Position numbers and translations under genes: made by a program. Source: JBCCMQ01 sp039026235 (GTDB taxonomy: Bacteria; Pseudomonadota; Alphaproteobacteria; Rhodobacterales; Rhodobacteraceae). Taken from it: a DNA stretch of 64,000 nt. The notes under the pieces were generated by a model. The model was not told the DNA's origin and made no database searches. It worked only from the letters and a program-made list of their open reading frames with translations. Numbering within the stretch: the stretch's first letter is position 1; each line of letters begins with the position of its first letter. Where the stretch lies: the NCBI GenBank assembly GCA_039026235.1, contig JBCCMQ010000007.1:62001-126000 (forward strand), written 5' to 3'. Shown here piece after piece: positions 43,329 through 52,253 of the stretch.

Positions 43329-43766
43329 ATGTTTGGCGATTTTCTTAAATCACTGACTGCGCCGGATCCAGAGCCGCTGTCACATGATGACGCCCAGCTC
43401 GCCTTGGCGGCATTGATGGTGCGGGTGGCGCGGAGCGACGGCGAATACGCCGCGGCCGAGGTCGCTCGGATCGACAAGGTCCTGGTCCATCGGTTTGGCC
43501 TGTCCCCGTTTGAGGTAACGGCGTTGCGCCGGGATGCCGAGCAGGTAGAGAGCGAAGCACCGGACACGGTGCGCTTCACGCGCGCGATCAAGGATGCGGT
43601 GCCTTATGAGGAACGTACCGGCGTGCTTGAGGCCCTTTGGGCTGTTGCCTTGGCCGATGGTGCGCGGGACTATGAAGAAGACGCGCTATTGCGACTGGTG
43701 GCGCCAATGCTTGGCGTGAACGACCGCGACAGCGCCCTGGCGCGCCAGCGTGCGGCGAAAATCTAG
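43329..43766 (+). CDS. TerB-family protein
   Basis: A 145-residue all-helical protein of the TerB/co-chaperone type. It shows the two acidic metal-binding repeats common to the family, MVRVARSDGEYAAAEVARID and AVALADGARDYEEDALLRL, where the DG(E)Y/DY signatures lie. TerB-like proteins are linked to tellurite resistance and membrane stress, but short ones such as this are of unknown role. Confidence 0.85.
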   Translation: MFGDFLKSLTAPDPEPLSHDDAQLALAALMVRVARSDGEYAAAEVARIDKVLVHRFGLSPFEVTALRRDAEQVESEAPDTVRFTRAIKDAVPYEERTGVLEALWAVALADGARDYEEDALLRLVAPMLGVNDRDSALARQRAAKI

Positions 43767-43866
43767 GCGTCCATCACCCAAAAGATACTTGTTTACCGAC
43801 AGCCGATGAAAGGTAAACTCCGCCAAAAGTCGTCGGCTAAAACGGTCGGCTTCCGGGTGGGGGGAC

Positions 43867-44661
43867 ATGTCGCTAGACAATCTTTATCAGTTGCCCGTCT
43901 ACTGGATAAGCCTGGCAATTTTCTTTGTGCTGCTCGCAAGTTGCGTTTTGGGCATTCTGGTTGGCCAAGCCCGCCAACATAAGGGCGGCGGCGACAACAG
44001 CGGCAATGAATCCCTGGTGGCCGCGCTATTGGGCATCATGGGCCTGGTTCTGGCCTTCACGTACTCTTACAACCTGTCGCGACTGGACACGCGCAAAGCA
44101 GCCGTCGTTCAAGAGGCCAATGCGGCCGGCACGGCGTTTCTTCGTGCGGACCTGCTTCCCGCAACCGAAAGACAGGAACTGCAAACGCTTATTCGCGACT
44201 ATACGGCTTCGCGTATCTTTCGAAATATCGACATGAATCGGCCAGAGTCGGTTCGGGAAGCCATTGACGAAACCCTTGAACTTCAATCCCGGCTCTGGCC
44301 ATCAGCCTTTTCGCTAAGCGAAGGCCGGCTTGAACCACCCGAACGCACTTTCCTTCTTGGGTCGATAAACGACCTGATTGATGCGCATACCGTACGTCTT
44401 GCTGCAGCGCGCGATAGGATGCCGCCTGCGGTCTTCTACTTTACACTGGCTGTCGCAGTGGCAGCCCTTTTCGTTTCTGGCAACAATGCCGGCATTGACG
44501 GCCAGCGACCTGTGCTAAGGCTGACTATCTACAGCTTTGTGCTGGCCATTGTGAACGCGCTCATTCTGGATTTTGATCAGACGTCCAACGGTCTGGTCAG
44601 ACTGTCGGCGGCACCAATAATTGCTGCGCTGGCAGATATGAACGCAGTCCTTGGGCAATAG
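43867..44661 (+). CDS. DUF4239 membrane protein
   Basis: A 264-residue protein with an N-terminal helix pair (YWISLAIFFVLLASCVLGIL, ALLGIMGLVLAFTYSYNL), a helical loop of about 130 residues and C-terminal membrane helices (VFYFTLAVAVAALFVSG, LTIYSFVLAIVNALILDF). This is the DUF4239 (bestrophin-like) pattern. The function is unknown. Confidence 0.8.
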   Translation: MSLDNLYQLPVYWISLAIFFVLLASCVLGILVGQARQHKGGGDNSGNESLVAALLGIMGLVLAFTYSYNLSRLDTRKAAVVQEANAAGTAFLRADLLPATERQELQTLIRDYTASRIFRNIDMNRPESVREAIDETLELQSRLWPSAFSLSEGRLEPPERTFLLGSINDLIDAHTVRLAAARDRMPPAVFYFTLAVAVAALFVSGNNAGIDGQRPVLRLTIYSFVLAIVNALILDFDQTSNGLVRLSAAPIIAALADMNAVLGQ

Positions 44662-44670
44662 GGCACCTGT

Positions 44671-45417
44671 TTGATCGCCTCTTTTCCAATGTATGCGCGG
44701 CCAGAAACCTGGCCGGCGTACGAACGGCTCTGGGCATCGGTGCGGGATCAGCTGCAGGCGGTTCAGGATGTGCCCAGGACCCTAAATGGGTCCGATGATC
44801 TTTGGCGAGATTGGAAAGACCCGGGACTGCTGCTTTCGCAGACTTGCAGCCTGCCGTTTCGCACGGCGCTGTCGGATAAACTGACCCTTTTGGGTTCTCC
44901 CCAGTACGATCTGGACAGTCCGCCAGGCTACTATCATAGCGTCATCGTTGTCAGATCGGATGACCGGCGAGAAAATTTGGCAGACTTTTCCGAGGCGACG
45001 TTTGCGGTCAACGATGCCCTATCCCAGAGCGGATGGGCCGCCATTGACGAAGCAGCGCGACTAGCAGGCTTTTCCGTTGCGCGGACTATCCTGACCGGAT
45101 CGCACTTTAAGTCCGCCTGTGCAGTCGCGGCCAGTGAAGCGGACATTGCATCGCTTGATGCACTGACATGGAAACTGATGAACAGGTGGGATCGCGTGGT
45201 GCGTGATCTGCGCGTCCTGGATCGCACTGCACCCACCCCTGGCCTACCGTTTGTCACGGCACGGCCATCGCTCGCCAGGATGCTTGTCATCGCACTACAG
45301 GCCGGCTTCCGCCACCTGTCAAAGGACGATCGCTTCACCTTGGGTCAGATGGATCTTGTTCAAATTCCGGTCGAACGCTACCTGGAATTGCCGGCTCCAA
45401 GAGCTTTGCCCACCTGA
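44671..45417 (+). CDS. PhnD-like phosphate/phosphonate-binding protein without signal peptide
   Basis: A 248-residue protein of the type II binding-protein fold, PhnD family. It starts ASFPMYARPETWPAYERLW and contains LLSQTCSLPFRTALS, YYHSVIVVRSDD and LTGSHFKSACAVAASEADIA. No signal peptide is visible, so it may be cytoplasmic, and no PhnC/PhnE transporter genes are nearby. The TTG start is tentative; an ATG six codons later is also possible. It precedes the amine operon by 91 bp and could belong to it. Confidence 0.78.
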   Translation: MIASFPMYARPETWPAYERLWASVRDQLQAVQDVPRTLNGSDDLWRDWKDPGLLLSQTCSLPFRTALSDKLTLLGSPQYDLDSPPGYYHSVIVVRSDDRRENLADFSEATFAVNDALSQSGWAAIDEAARLAGFSVARTILTGSHFKSACAVAASEADIASLDALTWKLMNRWDRVVRDLRVLDRTAPTPGLPFVTARPSLARMLVIALQAGFRHLSKDDRFTLGQMDLVQIPVERYLELPAPRALPT

Positions 45418-45508
45418 GCGGGAATAGCGGCAAGCCGATGCAGATAGATGATTGCAATCCAGCTGCGCTTTAGTCCAATTCCAGTTGAAGTCAGCAAAGT
45501 GCAAAGAC

Positions 45509-46288
45509 GTGCAAGACAACCAGGTTTCCGTCCTCGAAATTCGAGATCTGCACAAGAGCTACGGCCCGCTCGAAGTGCTGAAGGGCGTTGATATCACGGC
45601 CCATGCAGGCGATGTGGTGTCCCTGATCGGCTCGTCAGGGTCGGGCAAGTCGACGATACTGCGCTGTTCCAACCTGTTGGAAGACAGCCAGCAGGGAGAG
45701 ATCGTCTTTGAAGGCGAAGCGATCCGCTGGCGGTGGCATGGGCCATCGCGCCACGCTGCCGACAAGACACAGGTGCTTCGGCTGCGTACACAGCTGTCGA
45801 TGGTGTTTCAGCAATTCAACCTTTGGGCCCATATGACGGTTCTGGAAAACGTCATGGAGGCTCCGGTGACCGTTCTACGCCGGAACCGCGCCGAAGCGGA
45901 ACAAACGGCGCGTGATCTGCTGACCAAAGTTGGTATCGGCGACAAATGCGATGTCTATCCGGCCCAGCTTTCCGGCGGTCAACAGCAGCGCGCCGCGATC
46001 GCCCGGGCGCTTGCCATGGAGCCCAAGGCGCTTTTGTTCGATGAACCAACCAGCGCCCTCGACCCCGAGTTGGAACAGGAAGTGGTGAAGGTCATCAAAG
46101 ATCTGGCCCATGAAGGGCGCACCATGCTTCTTGTCACCCACGACATGCGACTTGCGGCAGATGTCTCTTCGCACGTCGTGTTCCTGCATCAGGGACGGAT
46201 CACCGAACAAGGCCCGCCCGAACGGTTGTTCGGCGCGCCCGAAACCCAACGGCTACAGCAGTTTCTGAGCGCAACTGCCCATGCCTGA
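45509..46288 (+). CDS. Polar amino-acid/opine-type ABC transporter ATPase
   Basis: A 259-residue ATPase of the HisP/OccP group. Walker A is GSSGSGKST, the Q-loop is MVFQQFNLWAHMTVLENV, the signature is QLSGGQQQR, Walker B is LLFDEPTSALDPE, and the H-loop is LVTHDM. The start is a GTG with a poor ribosome binding site; no better in-frame start is seen. It leads a transport operon with binding protein and two permeases. Confidence 0.92.
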   Translation: MQDNQVSVLEIRDLHKSYGPLEVLKGVDITAHAGDVVSLIGSSGSGKSTILRCSNLLEDSQQGEIVFEGEAIRWRWHGPSRHAADKTQVLRLRTQLSMVFQQFNLWAHMTVLENVMEAPVTVLRRNRAEAEQTARDLLTKVGIGDKCDVYPAQLSGGQQQRAAIARALAMEPKALLFDEPTSALDPELEQEVVKVIKDLAHEGRTMLLVTHDMRLAADVSSHVVFLHQGRITEQGPPERLFGAPETQRLQQFLSATAHA

Positions 46289-46321
46289 CAAAAGAAACGC
46301 GTTCAAACAGGGAGTGTCGAT

Positions 46322-47050
46322 ATGAAGACCCTAATTATGTCCGCCACCGCTTTGGCCTTGATTGGCAGCGCAGCACTAGCTGGCAGCCATACCGTCGTAC
46401 GCATGGGTACCGAAGGTGCCTACCCTCCGTACAACTTCATCAACGATAACGGTGAAGTGGATGGATTTGAACGCGAGTTGGGAGATGAACTCTGCACCCG
46501 CGCCGAACTGACCTGTGAATGGGTTATCAACGACTGGGATTCGATTATTCCCAATCTTGTGTCCGGCAATTACGATACTATCATCGCCGGCATGTCGATT
46601 ACCGACGAACGGGACGAGGTGATTGATTTCACACAGAACTATCTTCAGCCCGACCCCTCGAACTACCTGGCGCTTTCGGATGAGGCCGATCTTGAAGGTG
46701 GCGTAATCGCTGCTCAGATCAACACGATACAGGCTTCCTATATTGCCTCGACCGGAGCGACTTTGGTCGAATTCGCGACACCGGATGAAACCATTGCGGC
46801 CGTGCAAAATGGTGAAGTCGACGCGGCTCTGGCAGACCAAGACTTCCTGCTACCGATTGCAGAACAGAATGGCGATCTGATGATTGTCGGGGATCCGGTC
46901 ATGCTGGGTGGTGGCGTTGGCATGGGGGTCCGCGAGTCCGACGGTGAGCTGAAAGAAAAAATGGATGCCGCCATTTCCGCGATGAAGGACGACGGCACGC
47001 TCAACACGATGATCAAGAAGTGGTTCGGAGAAGACGCGCTGACTTTCTAG
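46322..47050 (+). CDS. Amino-acid/opine-type ABC transporter binding protein
   Basis: A 242-residue periplasmic protein of the family 3 (SBP_bac_3) type. The signal peptide is MKTLIMSATALALIGSAALA. It then has VVRMGTEGAYPPYNFINDNG, CEWVINDWDSIIPNLVSGNY with IIAGMSITDERDEVIDFT (ligand and domain marks), and a C-terminal NTMIKKWFGED. The substrate is probably a basic amino acid, opine or amine. A hairpin follows before the permease gene. Confidence 0.93.
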   Translation: MKTLIMSATALALIGSAALAGSHTVVRMGTEGAYPPYNFINDNGEVDGFERELGDELCTRAELTCEWVINDWDSIIPNLVSGNYDTIIAGMSITDERDEVIDFTQNYLQPDPSNYLALSDEADLEGGVIAAQINTIQASYIASTGATLVEFATPDETIAAVQNGEVDAALADQDFLLPIAEQNGDLMIVGDPVMLGGGVGMGVRESDGELKEKMDAAISAMKDDGTLNTMIKKWFGEDALTF

Positions 47051-47058
47051 CCTAGCGC

Positions 47059-47077
47059 GCGGGGGCAATGCCCCCGC
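47059..47077 (+). promoter_or_regulatory. Hairpin between binding-protein and permease genes
   Basis: Stem GCGGGGGC / GCCCCCGC with a 3-base loop in the 43-bp gap. Such stem-loops often protect the binding-protein mRNA and lower expression of the permeases after it. Confidence 0.5.
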
Positions 47078-47093
47078 AACCGTTCTTCTGGCA

Positions 47094-47984
47094 ATGTTCT
47101 CGTTCTGCACCGATCCCACGACGCTTTCAGACGCCCGATGGCTGGCATGCTATCTGACGACGCCCAAGCACATGTCGTTCTACGCGAGCTTTGGAACGGT
47201 GATGTTGCTCCTTGCGGTAACGGCGCCCGCGTCGCTCTTGTTTGGATTTGGGGGTGCTCTGGCAGCACGCAGCAGCTTGGCGCCGCTGCGCTGGCTCGGC
47301 AAGGGCTACACCGCCATCGTGCGGGGTGTCCCCGATATCGTGTTCTTCCTTTTCTTCGTTATTGCGCTGGATCAGGGCTTTGAATGGCTGCGCCACCAGA
47401 TCAGCTGTCCAGACTGGACCGACCCGATCCGGCAGGGCAACGACTTTATTGTATGCACCGAAGCAAAGCTGCCGCTGTCGGCTAGCCCACAATGGGTTCA
47501 CGAAATCTATGGCTTTTGTCTGGCCGTACTGACCTTCGCCATTGTCTTTGGTGCTTTTGCCGCCAACGTTCTTTACGGGGCGATGCAGGCGGTTCCACGC
47601 GCTCAGCTTGAGACGGCCGAGGCCTATGGCATGACCCGTCGCCAGACCTTTCGACGTGTCCTTCTTCCGCAGATGTGGATCTACGCGCTGCCGGGGTTAT
47701 CAAACCTCTGGATGATCCTGATCAAGGCGACCCCACTTCTGTTTTTGCTGGGCGTCGAGGACATCGTTTATTGGGCACGAGAGCTTGGAGGCTCAAAAAC
47801 AAACGCTTTCACCTATCCCCACCCAGACTGGCGGCTTTGGTACTTTCTTGGCCTGCTTGCGTTTTATCTTCTGCTGACGCGCGTCTCCGAGGTTGTCTTT
47901 GGGCGGCTTTCCCGGCGGGTGTCCCGCGGTCAGGCCACTCTAGGTGGTACAGCCGAGCGCCGCCCAGTGGTTGCACCGACATGA
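47094..47984 (+). CDS. Amino-acid/opine-type ABC transporter permease (subunit 1)
   Basis: A 296-residue membrane protein of the His/Glu/Gln/Arg permease family. It has IVRGVPDIVFFLFFVIALD, NVLYGAMQAVPRAQLETAEA, the EAA-type loop AYGMTRRQTFRRVLLPQMW, and WMILIKATPLLFLLGVEDI. The next permease starts as ATGA at its stop. Confidence 0.92.
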   Translation: MFSFCTDPTTLSDARWLACYLTTPKHMSFYASFGTVMLLLAVTAPASLLFGFGGALAARSSLAPLRWLGKGYTAIVRGVPDIVFFLFFVIALDQGFEWLRHQISCPDWTDPIRQGNDFIVCTEAKLPLSASPQWVHEIYGFCLAVLTFAIVFGAFAANVLYGAMQAVPRAQLETAEAYGMTRRQTFRRVLLPQMWIYALPGLSNLWMILIKATPLLFLLGVEDIVYWARELGGSKTNAFTYPHPDWRLWYFLGLLAFYLLLTRVSEVVFGRLSRRVSRGQATLGGTAERRPVVAPT

Positions 47985-48820
47985 CATGTCTCGAAACCCT
48001 TCAAGCCTACGGGCTGCGCGCGATCGGCATCGGTGAACGGCTGCTTCCGCGTACCGATATCACACTTTGCGATCAGATCGTCCTGATCGGGTCGGGCATG
48101 CTTTGGAACATCTACTTCGCACTTATGGCGCTGACGTTCGGCTTTGTCGTTGCCACCGCGCTGGCAATTTCAAAGGCGAGCGACCGGACGGTTTTGCGCA
48201 AGCCCGCGCAGGCCTTTATCTTTGTCTTCCGGGGTTCTCCACTCTTCATCCAGTTTTTTCTGGCTTATGAGACCTTCGTTTTGCTGCCGCGCGGCGGGAT
48301 CGAGTTTTCGTTCCTCGGCGTGGATTTCACTGCGGAAACGCGGTGGCTGACACGGGCATGGGCCGGTGCGCTGATCGTCTTGTTACTCAACACATCTGCC
48401 TATGCGGCCGAGATCTTCTATGGAGCGCTTCGCGCCATTCCAAAGGCCGATCTCGAAGCGGCCGACGCCTATGGTTTCAGCGGTTGGTCCAAGTTCAGAA
48501 AGATCGTTTTTCCGACCATGCTGCGCCTTGCCTGGCCAAGTTATACGAATGAAGCGATCTTTCTATTTCATGCCACAACCTTGGTCTTTTTTTCAAGTTT
48601 CCCCGCATGGCAACAGCGTGGCGATGCGCTTTACTATGCCAACTACTTTGCAGACAAGACATTCAATCCGTTCGTGCCCTACCCCATCGTGGCGGTCTAT
48701 TTTATATTCGCGACGCTGTGTATTATTGGCGTTTTCGCGCTGGCCTCACGCAGGTTGAACCGACATCTTCCAAAGATGGCGCGCGCACCGATGCGGATCA
48801 GGCCGCAACTGATCCGCTAG
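47981..48820 (+). CDS. Amino-acid/opine-type ABC transporter permease (subunit 2)
   Basis: A 279-residue membrane protein pairing with the preceding permease. Marks are LIGSGMLWNIYFALMALTFG, FRGSPLFIQFFLAYETFVLL, FYGALRAIPKADLEAADAYG and KIVFPTMLRLAWPSYTNEA. The start overlaps the previous stop. The transport part of the operon ends here, and the catabolic genes follow after 57 bp. Confidence 0.92.
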   Translation: MTCLETLQAYGLRAIGIGERLLPRTDITLCDQIVLIGSGMLWNIYFALMALTFGFVVATALAISKASDRTVLRKPAQAFIFVFRGSPLFIQFFLAYETFVLLPRGGIEFSFLGVDFTAETRWLTRAWAGALIVLLLNTSAYAAEIFYGALRAIPKADLEAADAYGFSGWSKFRKIVFPTMLRLAWPSYTNEAIFLFHATTLVFFSSFPAWQQRGDALYYANYFADKTFNPFVPYPIVAVYFIFATLCIIGVFALASRRLNRHLPKMARAPMRIRPQLIR

Positions 48821-48877
48821 CAGGATCTTGCCCTGCCAAACGGGCGCAACTACGGTCGCGGCAAAACTTGGTGATCC

Positions 48878-49561
48878 ATGCACATTGGCATCCTGCAAAC
48901 CGGCCACAGCCCAGACGTCATCCGCAACCGGTTGGGAGACGTCGATCAATTGTTTCGCGACCTGTTAGAGCCCAACGGATTCAATTGTACGACATGGGCC
49001 GTGGTTGACGGCGACTTCCCCCCATCACCCGAAAGCGCGGATGGCTGGGTGATCACCGGCTCGCGACACGGTGTGTACGAAGACCACGCTTGGATCGCGC
49101 CGCTTGAGCAGTTCGTCCGGGACACCGTTCAGGCAAAGGTGCCCATGGTCGGCATCTGTTTCGGGCATCAAATCATGGCGCAGGCTTTGGGCGGACGCGT
49201 CGAGAAATTTAACGGCGGTTGGACGGTCGGCGCGCAAAACTACAGTTTCGGTGATGATGATTTTCTTCTTGCAGCCTGGCATCAGGACCAGGTTGTCGAT
49301 CTACCCGCCGGGGCGCAGGTCGTCAGCCAAACCGATACATGCGCTTTTGCGGCGCTCAGCTACGGTGATCACGCGTACTCTGTCCAATTCCACCCGGAAT
49401 TCGACTCCGCCTTCCTGCGCGAACTTGTCGAACATCGTGGTCCGGGCGTTGTTCCCGAACTTCGGCTGGAAAAAGCGCGCCGGGATCTGGCTCTGACGCT
49501 TGACGGCAAGCGCTTTGGAGAAAAGATGGCCGCGTTTTTCAGGGCCGGCGCGCATGGGTGA
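48878..49561 (+). CDS. Class I glutamine amidotransferase-like protein
   Basis: A 227-residue protein of the GATase1 family with a catalytic Cys in VGICFGHQIMAQALGG and the His-Glu pair in YSVQFHPEFDSAF. It resembles GMP-synthase-like amidotransferases encoded beside glutamine-synthetase-like genes. By context with the PuuA-like and PuuB-like neighbours, it may hydrolyse gamma-glutamyl products or supply ammonia; this is an inference. It overlaps the next gene by 8 bp. Confidence 0.85.
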   Translation: MHIGILQTGHSPDVIRNRLGDVDQLFRDLLEPNGFNCTTWAVVDGDFPPSPESADGWVITGSRHGVYEDHAWIAPLEQFVRDTVQAKVPMVGICFGHQIMAQALGGRVEKFNGGWTVGAQNYSFGDDDFLLAAWHQDQVVDLPAGAQVVSQTDTCAFAALSYGDHAYSVQFHPEFDSAFLRELVEHRGPGVVPELRLEKARRDLALTLDGKRFGEKMAAFFRAGAHG

Positions 49562-50909
49562 CTGGCTAAGCAAAATCCCGGAAGCGGCGCGTCACTATCT
49601 GGAAGGACGGCGGCTGGACGAGGTCGAATGCATCATCTCGGATCTTCCGGGCATTGCCCGAGGGAAGGCCGTGCCCGCGTCCAAGTTTGAGCGGCAAAGC
49701 CGGTTCCACCTTCCCAATTCGATCTTTTACCAAACGATCACCGGCGGCTGGGCCGATGTGAAGGACGGAGTGGGTTACACCGAACCGGACATGACGCTGG
49801 TGCCTGATTTTTCGACCGCAACTGCTGCTCCATGGACCGCTGACTGGACGCTTCAGGTAATCCATGACGCATTTGATGGTGAAGGAAACTCGGTTCCTCT
49901 GGCACCCCGGAGCGTGCTTAAGCGGGTTGTGGCAGCCTATGAAGCCGAGGGTCTGACGCCCGTCGTCGCCCCCGAGATGGAGTTCTTTCTGGTAGCCCGC
50001 AACGTCGATCCGGCAAAATCGATTGAGGCAATGATGGGGCGTTCGGGACGTCCGGCCGCAGCGCGGCAGGCATATTCGCTGTCTGCAGTTGACGAATACG
50101 GGCCGGTTATCGACGACATCTACGACTTTGCCGAAGCGCAGGGCTTTGAGATTGACGGGATCACCCAGGAAGGCGGTGCAGGACAGGTGGAAATCAATCT
50201 CAGGCACGGCAACCCTGTACGGCTTGCCGACGAGATCTTTTTCTTTAAGCGTCTGATCCGGGAAGCTGCGCTGCGCCATAACTGTTTTGCGACTTTCATG
50301 GCCAAACCGATCGAAGGTGAGCCAGGCAGCGCCATGCACATCCACCATTCGGTTCTGGATGCTGGCGGCGCAAACGTGTTTTCGGGTCCGCAGGGCGGCG
50401 AAACTGACGCGTTCTATTTCTTTCTGGGTGGTCTGCAGGCGCATCTGCCTTCGGCAATGGCTTTAATCGCCCCTTACGTTAACAGCTATCGCCGCTACGT
50501 GCGGGACTTTGCTGCGCCGGTGAACCTGGAGTGGGGACGCGATAACCGGACCACGGGTTTGCGCATTCCCCTGTCCGAACCGGACGCGCGGCGCATTGAG
50601 AACCGGCTTGCCGGCATGGACTGCAATCCATATCTGGGCATTGCCGCGTCCTTGGCCTGCGGGCTCATTGGTATTCGCCAGGGGCTTCGGCCCAGCCGTG
50701 CGTACCGCGGCGAAGCCTATGACGCCGAAGAAGCCGTTCCGCGAGACCTCGGCGCTGCTCTGGATCTCTTGGAGAGTGCAACAGAACTTCACGCCTTGCT
50801 AGGCCGAGAGTTCGCCCAAGTCTACTCGCTCGTCAAACGTGCGGAATTTGAAGAGTTTCTTCAGGTCATCAGCCCATGGGAACGCGAGCATCTCTTGCTC
50901 AACGTATGA
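49554..50909 (+). CDS. Glutamine-synthetase-like gamma-glutamyl-amine ligase (PuuA type)
   Basis: A 451-residue glutamine-synthetase-family enzyme. It has the N-terminal beta-grasp (VECIISDLPGIARGKAVPAS), the catalytic PEMEFFLVAR, QEGGAGQVEINLRHG, PGSAMHIHHSVLD, and the C-terminal NSYRRYVRDFAAPVNLEWG with RDNRTTGLRIP. These are features of gamma-glutamylputrescine synthetase and related enzymes rather than of GlnA. It probably gamma-glutamylates an imported amine or polyamine, the first step of its breakdown. The start overlaps the amidotransferase gene. Confidence 0.87.
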   Translation: MGDWLSKIPEAARHYLEGRRLDEVECIISDLPGIARGKAVPASKFERQSRFHLPNSIFYQTITGGWADVKDGVGYTEPDMTLVPDFSTATAAPWTADWTLQVIHDAFDGEGNSVPLAPRSVLKRVVAAYEAEGLTPVVAPEMEFFLVARNVDPAKSIEAMMGRSGRPAAARQAYSLSAVDEYGPVIDDIYDFAEAQGFEIDGITQEGGAGQVEINLRHGNPVRLADEIFFFKRLIREAALRHNCFATFMAKPIEGEPGSAMHIHHSVLDAGGANVFSGPQGGETDAFYFFLGGLQAHLPSAMALIAPYVNSYRRYVRDFAAPVNLEWGRDNRTTGLRIPLSEPDARRIENRLAGMDCNPYLGIAASLACGLIGIRQGLRPSRAYRGEAYDAEEAVPRDLGAALDLLESATELHALLGREFAQVYSLVKRAEFEEFLQVISPWEREHLLLNV

Positions 50910-52201
50910 ACTTGCTCGATGCGAATGATGCGGCCGGCACCTACCCCCCGAGCTGGTATGCAGACAGGACGCCGCCACTGCCCCGATTTTCATCGCTTGA
51001 AGGCGAACGCAGGGCCGATGTTTGCGTTGTCGGGGCGGGATACACCGGCTTGCATGCGGCTTTGCGCCTTGCCGCGTCCGGGCTCGACGTCGCGTTGGTC
51101 GAGGCCCAGCGCGTCGGCTTTGGAGCGTCGGGGCGCAATGGAGGTCAGGTTGGATCGGGTCAGCGGCAGGATCAGGCATGGCTCGAAGATCATTTCGGAA
51201 AGACCGTGGCACATCAGCTTTGGGATATCGCGGAAAGCGCTAAGGCCCTTACCCGTTCCACCGCAGCCAAGCTGACCGTCGACTGCGAGATTACCCCGGG
51301 CATCGCGCACGCATGCTCCAGCAAGAAGAGCGCTGAGGCGGAACACCGCTATGCCGAGAAACTCAAAACCGACTATGGCTACTCCGAGCTGGACTGCTTG
51401 GGCTGCGACGACTTTCGCGCTGTGGTTCTGTCAAAACGGTATCATGGAGGCACCATAGATCGAGGTGCTTTTCACCTTAATCCGCTCGCCTACGTCTTGG
51501 GTCTTGCCCGGCATGCCGCCGACAGCGGCGTCCAGATCTACGAAAACACTCGTGCCGTTGAAATCGGCCCGGGTTCGGTACTATGCGACCGCGGTAGGGT
51601 CAGGGCGGAAAACATCATCATTGCGGCCAACGGCTACCTGGGCAAGCTGGAAAACAAAACTGCGGCGCATGTGCTGCCGATTAACAGTTTTGTCATAGCG
51701 ACCGAGCCACTTGGCGTCCGCGGCAAACAGATCTTGGCAAAACCGATTGCCGTTGCGGATGACAAGTTTGTGGTCAATTACTTCCGGCAGGCAGCCGACA
51801 GCAGGCTGCTTTTCGGCGGCGGCGAGAACTACGGATACCGGTTTCCGCGCAATATCGCCCGACGCGTAAGGCCATCCCTTGAAGCCGTATTCCCACAACT
51901 GGCAAATGTTCACATTACCCATGCATGGGGCGGCACGCTTGCTGTAACACGCACCCGACTGCCCTATTTGGGTCGTAGCCAGGACGGCGTCTGGTCTGCC
52001 GGCGGGTTTTCAGGTCACGGCGTCGCCATGGCCGGTCTCGCCGGTCATGCCATTGCCGAGGCCATTCTGGGCGAAGGAAGAACCTTCGATGTATTCGAGC
52101 GCATACAGCCGCCGCCATTTCCAGGGGGTCCTCTGTCGCGTCATCCACTGCTGGTGGCTGCAATGCTCTGGTTCGCGCTTCGCGACAGGTTGTCAATTTA
52201 G
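50906..52201 (+). CDS. FAD-dependent amine oxidase (PuuB-like)
   Basis: A 431-residue DAO-family oxidoreductase. The FAD loop is VCVVGAGYTGLHAALRLAAS, with RVGFGASGRNGGQVGSGQRQ, ENIIIAANGYLGKLE and, near the C-terminus, HAWGGTLAVTRTRLPYLG and WSAGGFSGHGVAMAGLAG. It resembles gamma-glutamylputrescine oxidase. It would oxidise the product of the preceding ligase to an aldehyde. The start overlaps the ligase stop as ATGA. Confidence 0.88.
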   Translation: MNLLDANDAAGTYPPSWYADRTPPLPRFSSLEGERRADVCVVGAGYTGLHAALRLAASGLDVALVEAQRVGFGASGRNGGQVGSGQRQDQAWLEDHFGKTVAHQLWDIAESAKALTRSTAAKLTVDCEITPGIAHACSSKKSAEAEHRYAEKLKTDYGYSELDCLGCDDFRAVVLSKRYHGGTIDRGAFHLNPLAYVLGLARHAADSGVQIYENTRAVEIGPGSVLCDRGRVRAENIIIAANGYLGKLENKTAAHVLPINSFVIATEPLGVRGKQILAKPIAVADDKFVVNYFRQAADSRLLFGGGENYGYRFPRNIARRVRPSLEAVFPQLANVHITHAWGGTLAVTRTRLPYLGRSQDGVWSAGGFSGHGVAMAGLAGHAIAEAILGEGRTFDVFERIQPPPFPGGPLSRHPLLVAAMLWFALRDRLSI

Positions 52202-52203
52202 GG

Positions 52204-52231
52204 GGCGTACGGCACCGAAGCACCGTACGCC
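52204..52231. terminator. Terminator hairpin between convergent genes
   Basis: Stem GGCGTACGG / CCGTACGCC with a 10-base loop, directly after the oxidase stop and 23 bp from the stop of the convergent secreted-protein gene. CTTT follows on the plus strand, so it is a fair two-way terminator. Confidence 0.6.
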
Positions 52232-52253
52232 GCTTTACCATGTAATCAAACCG

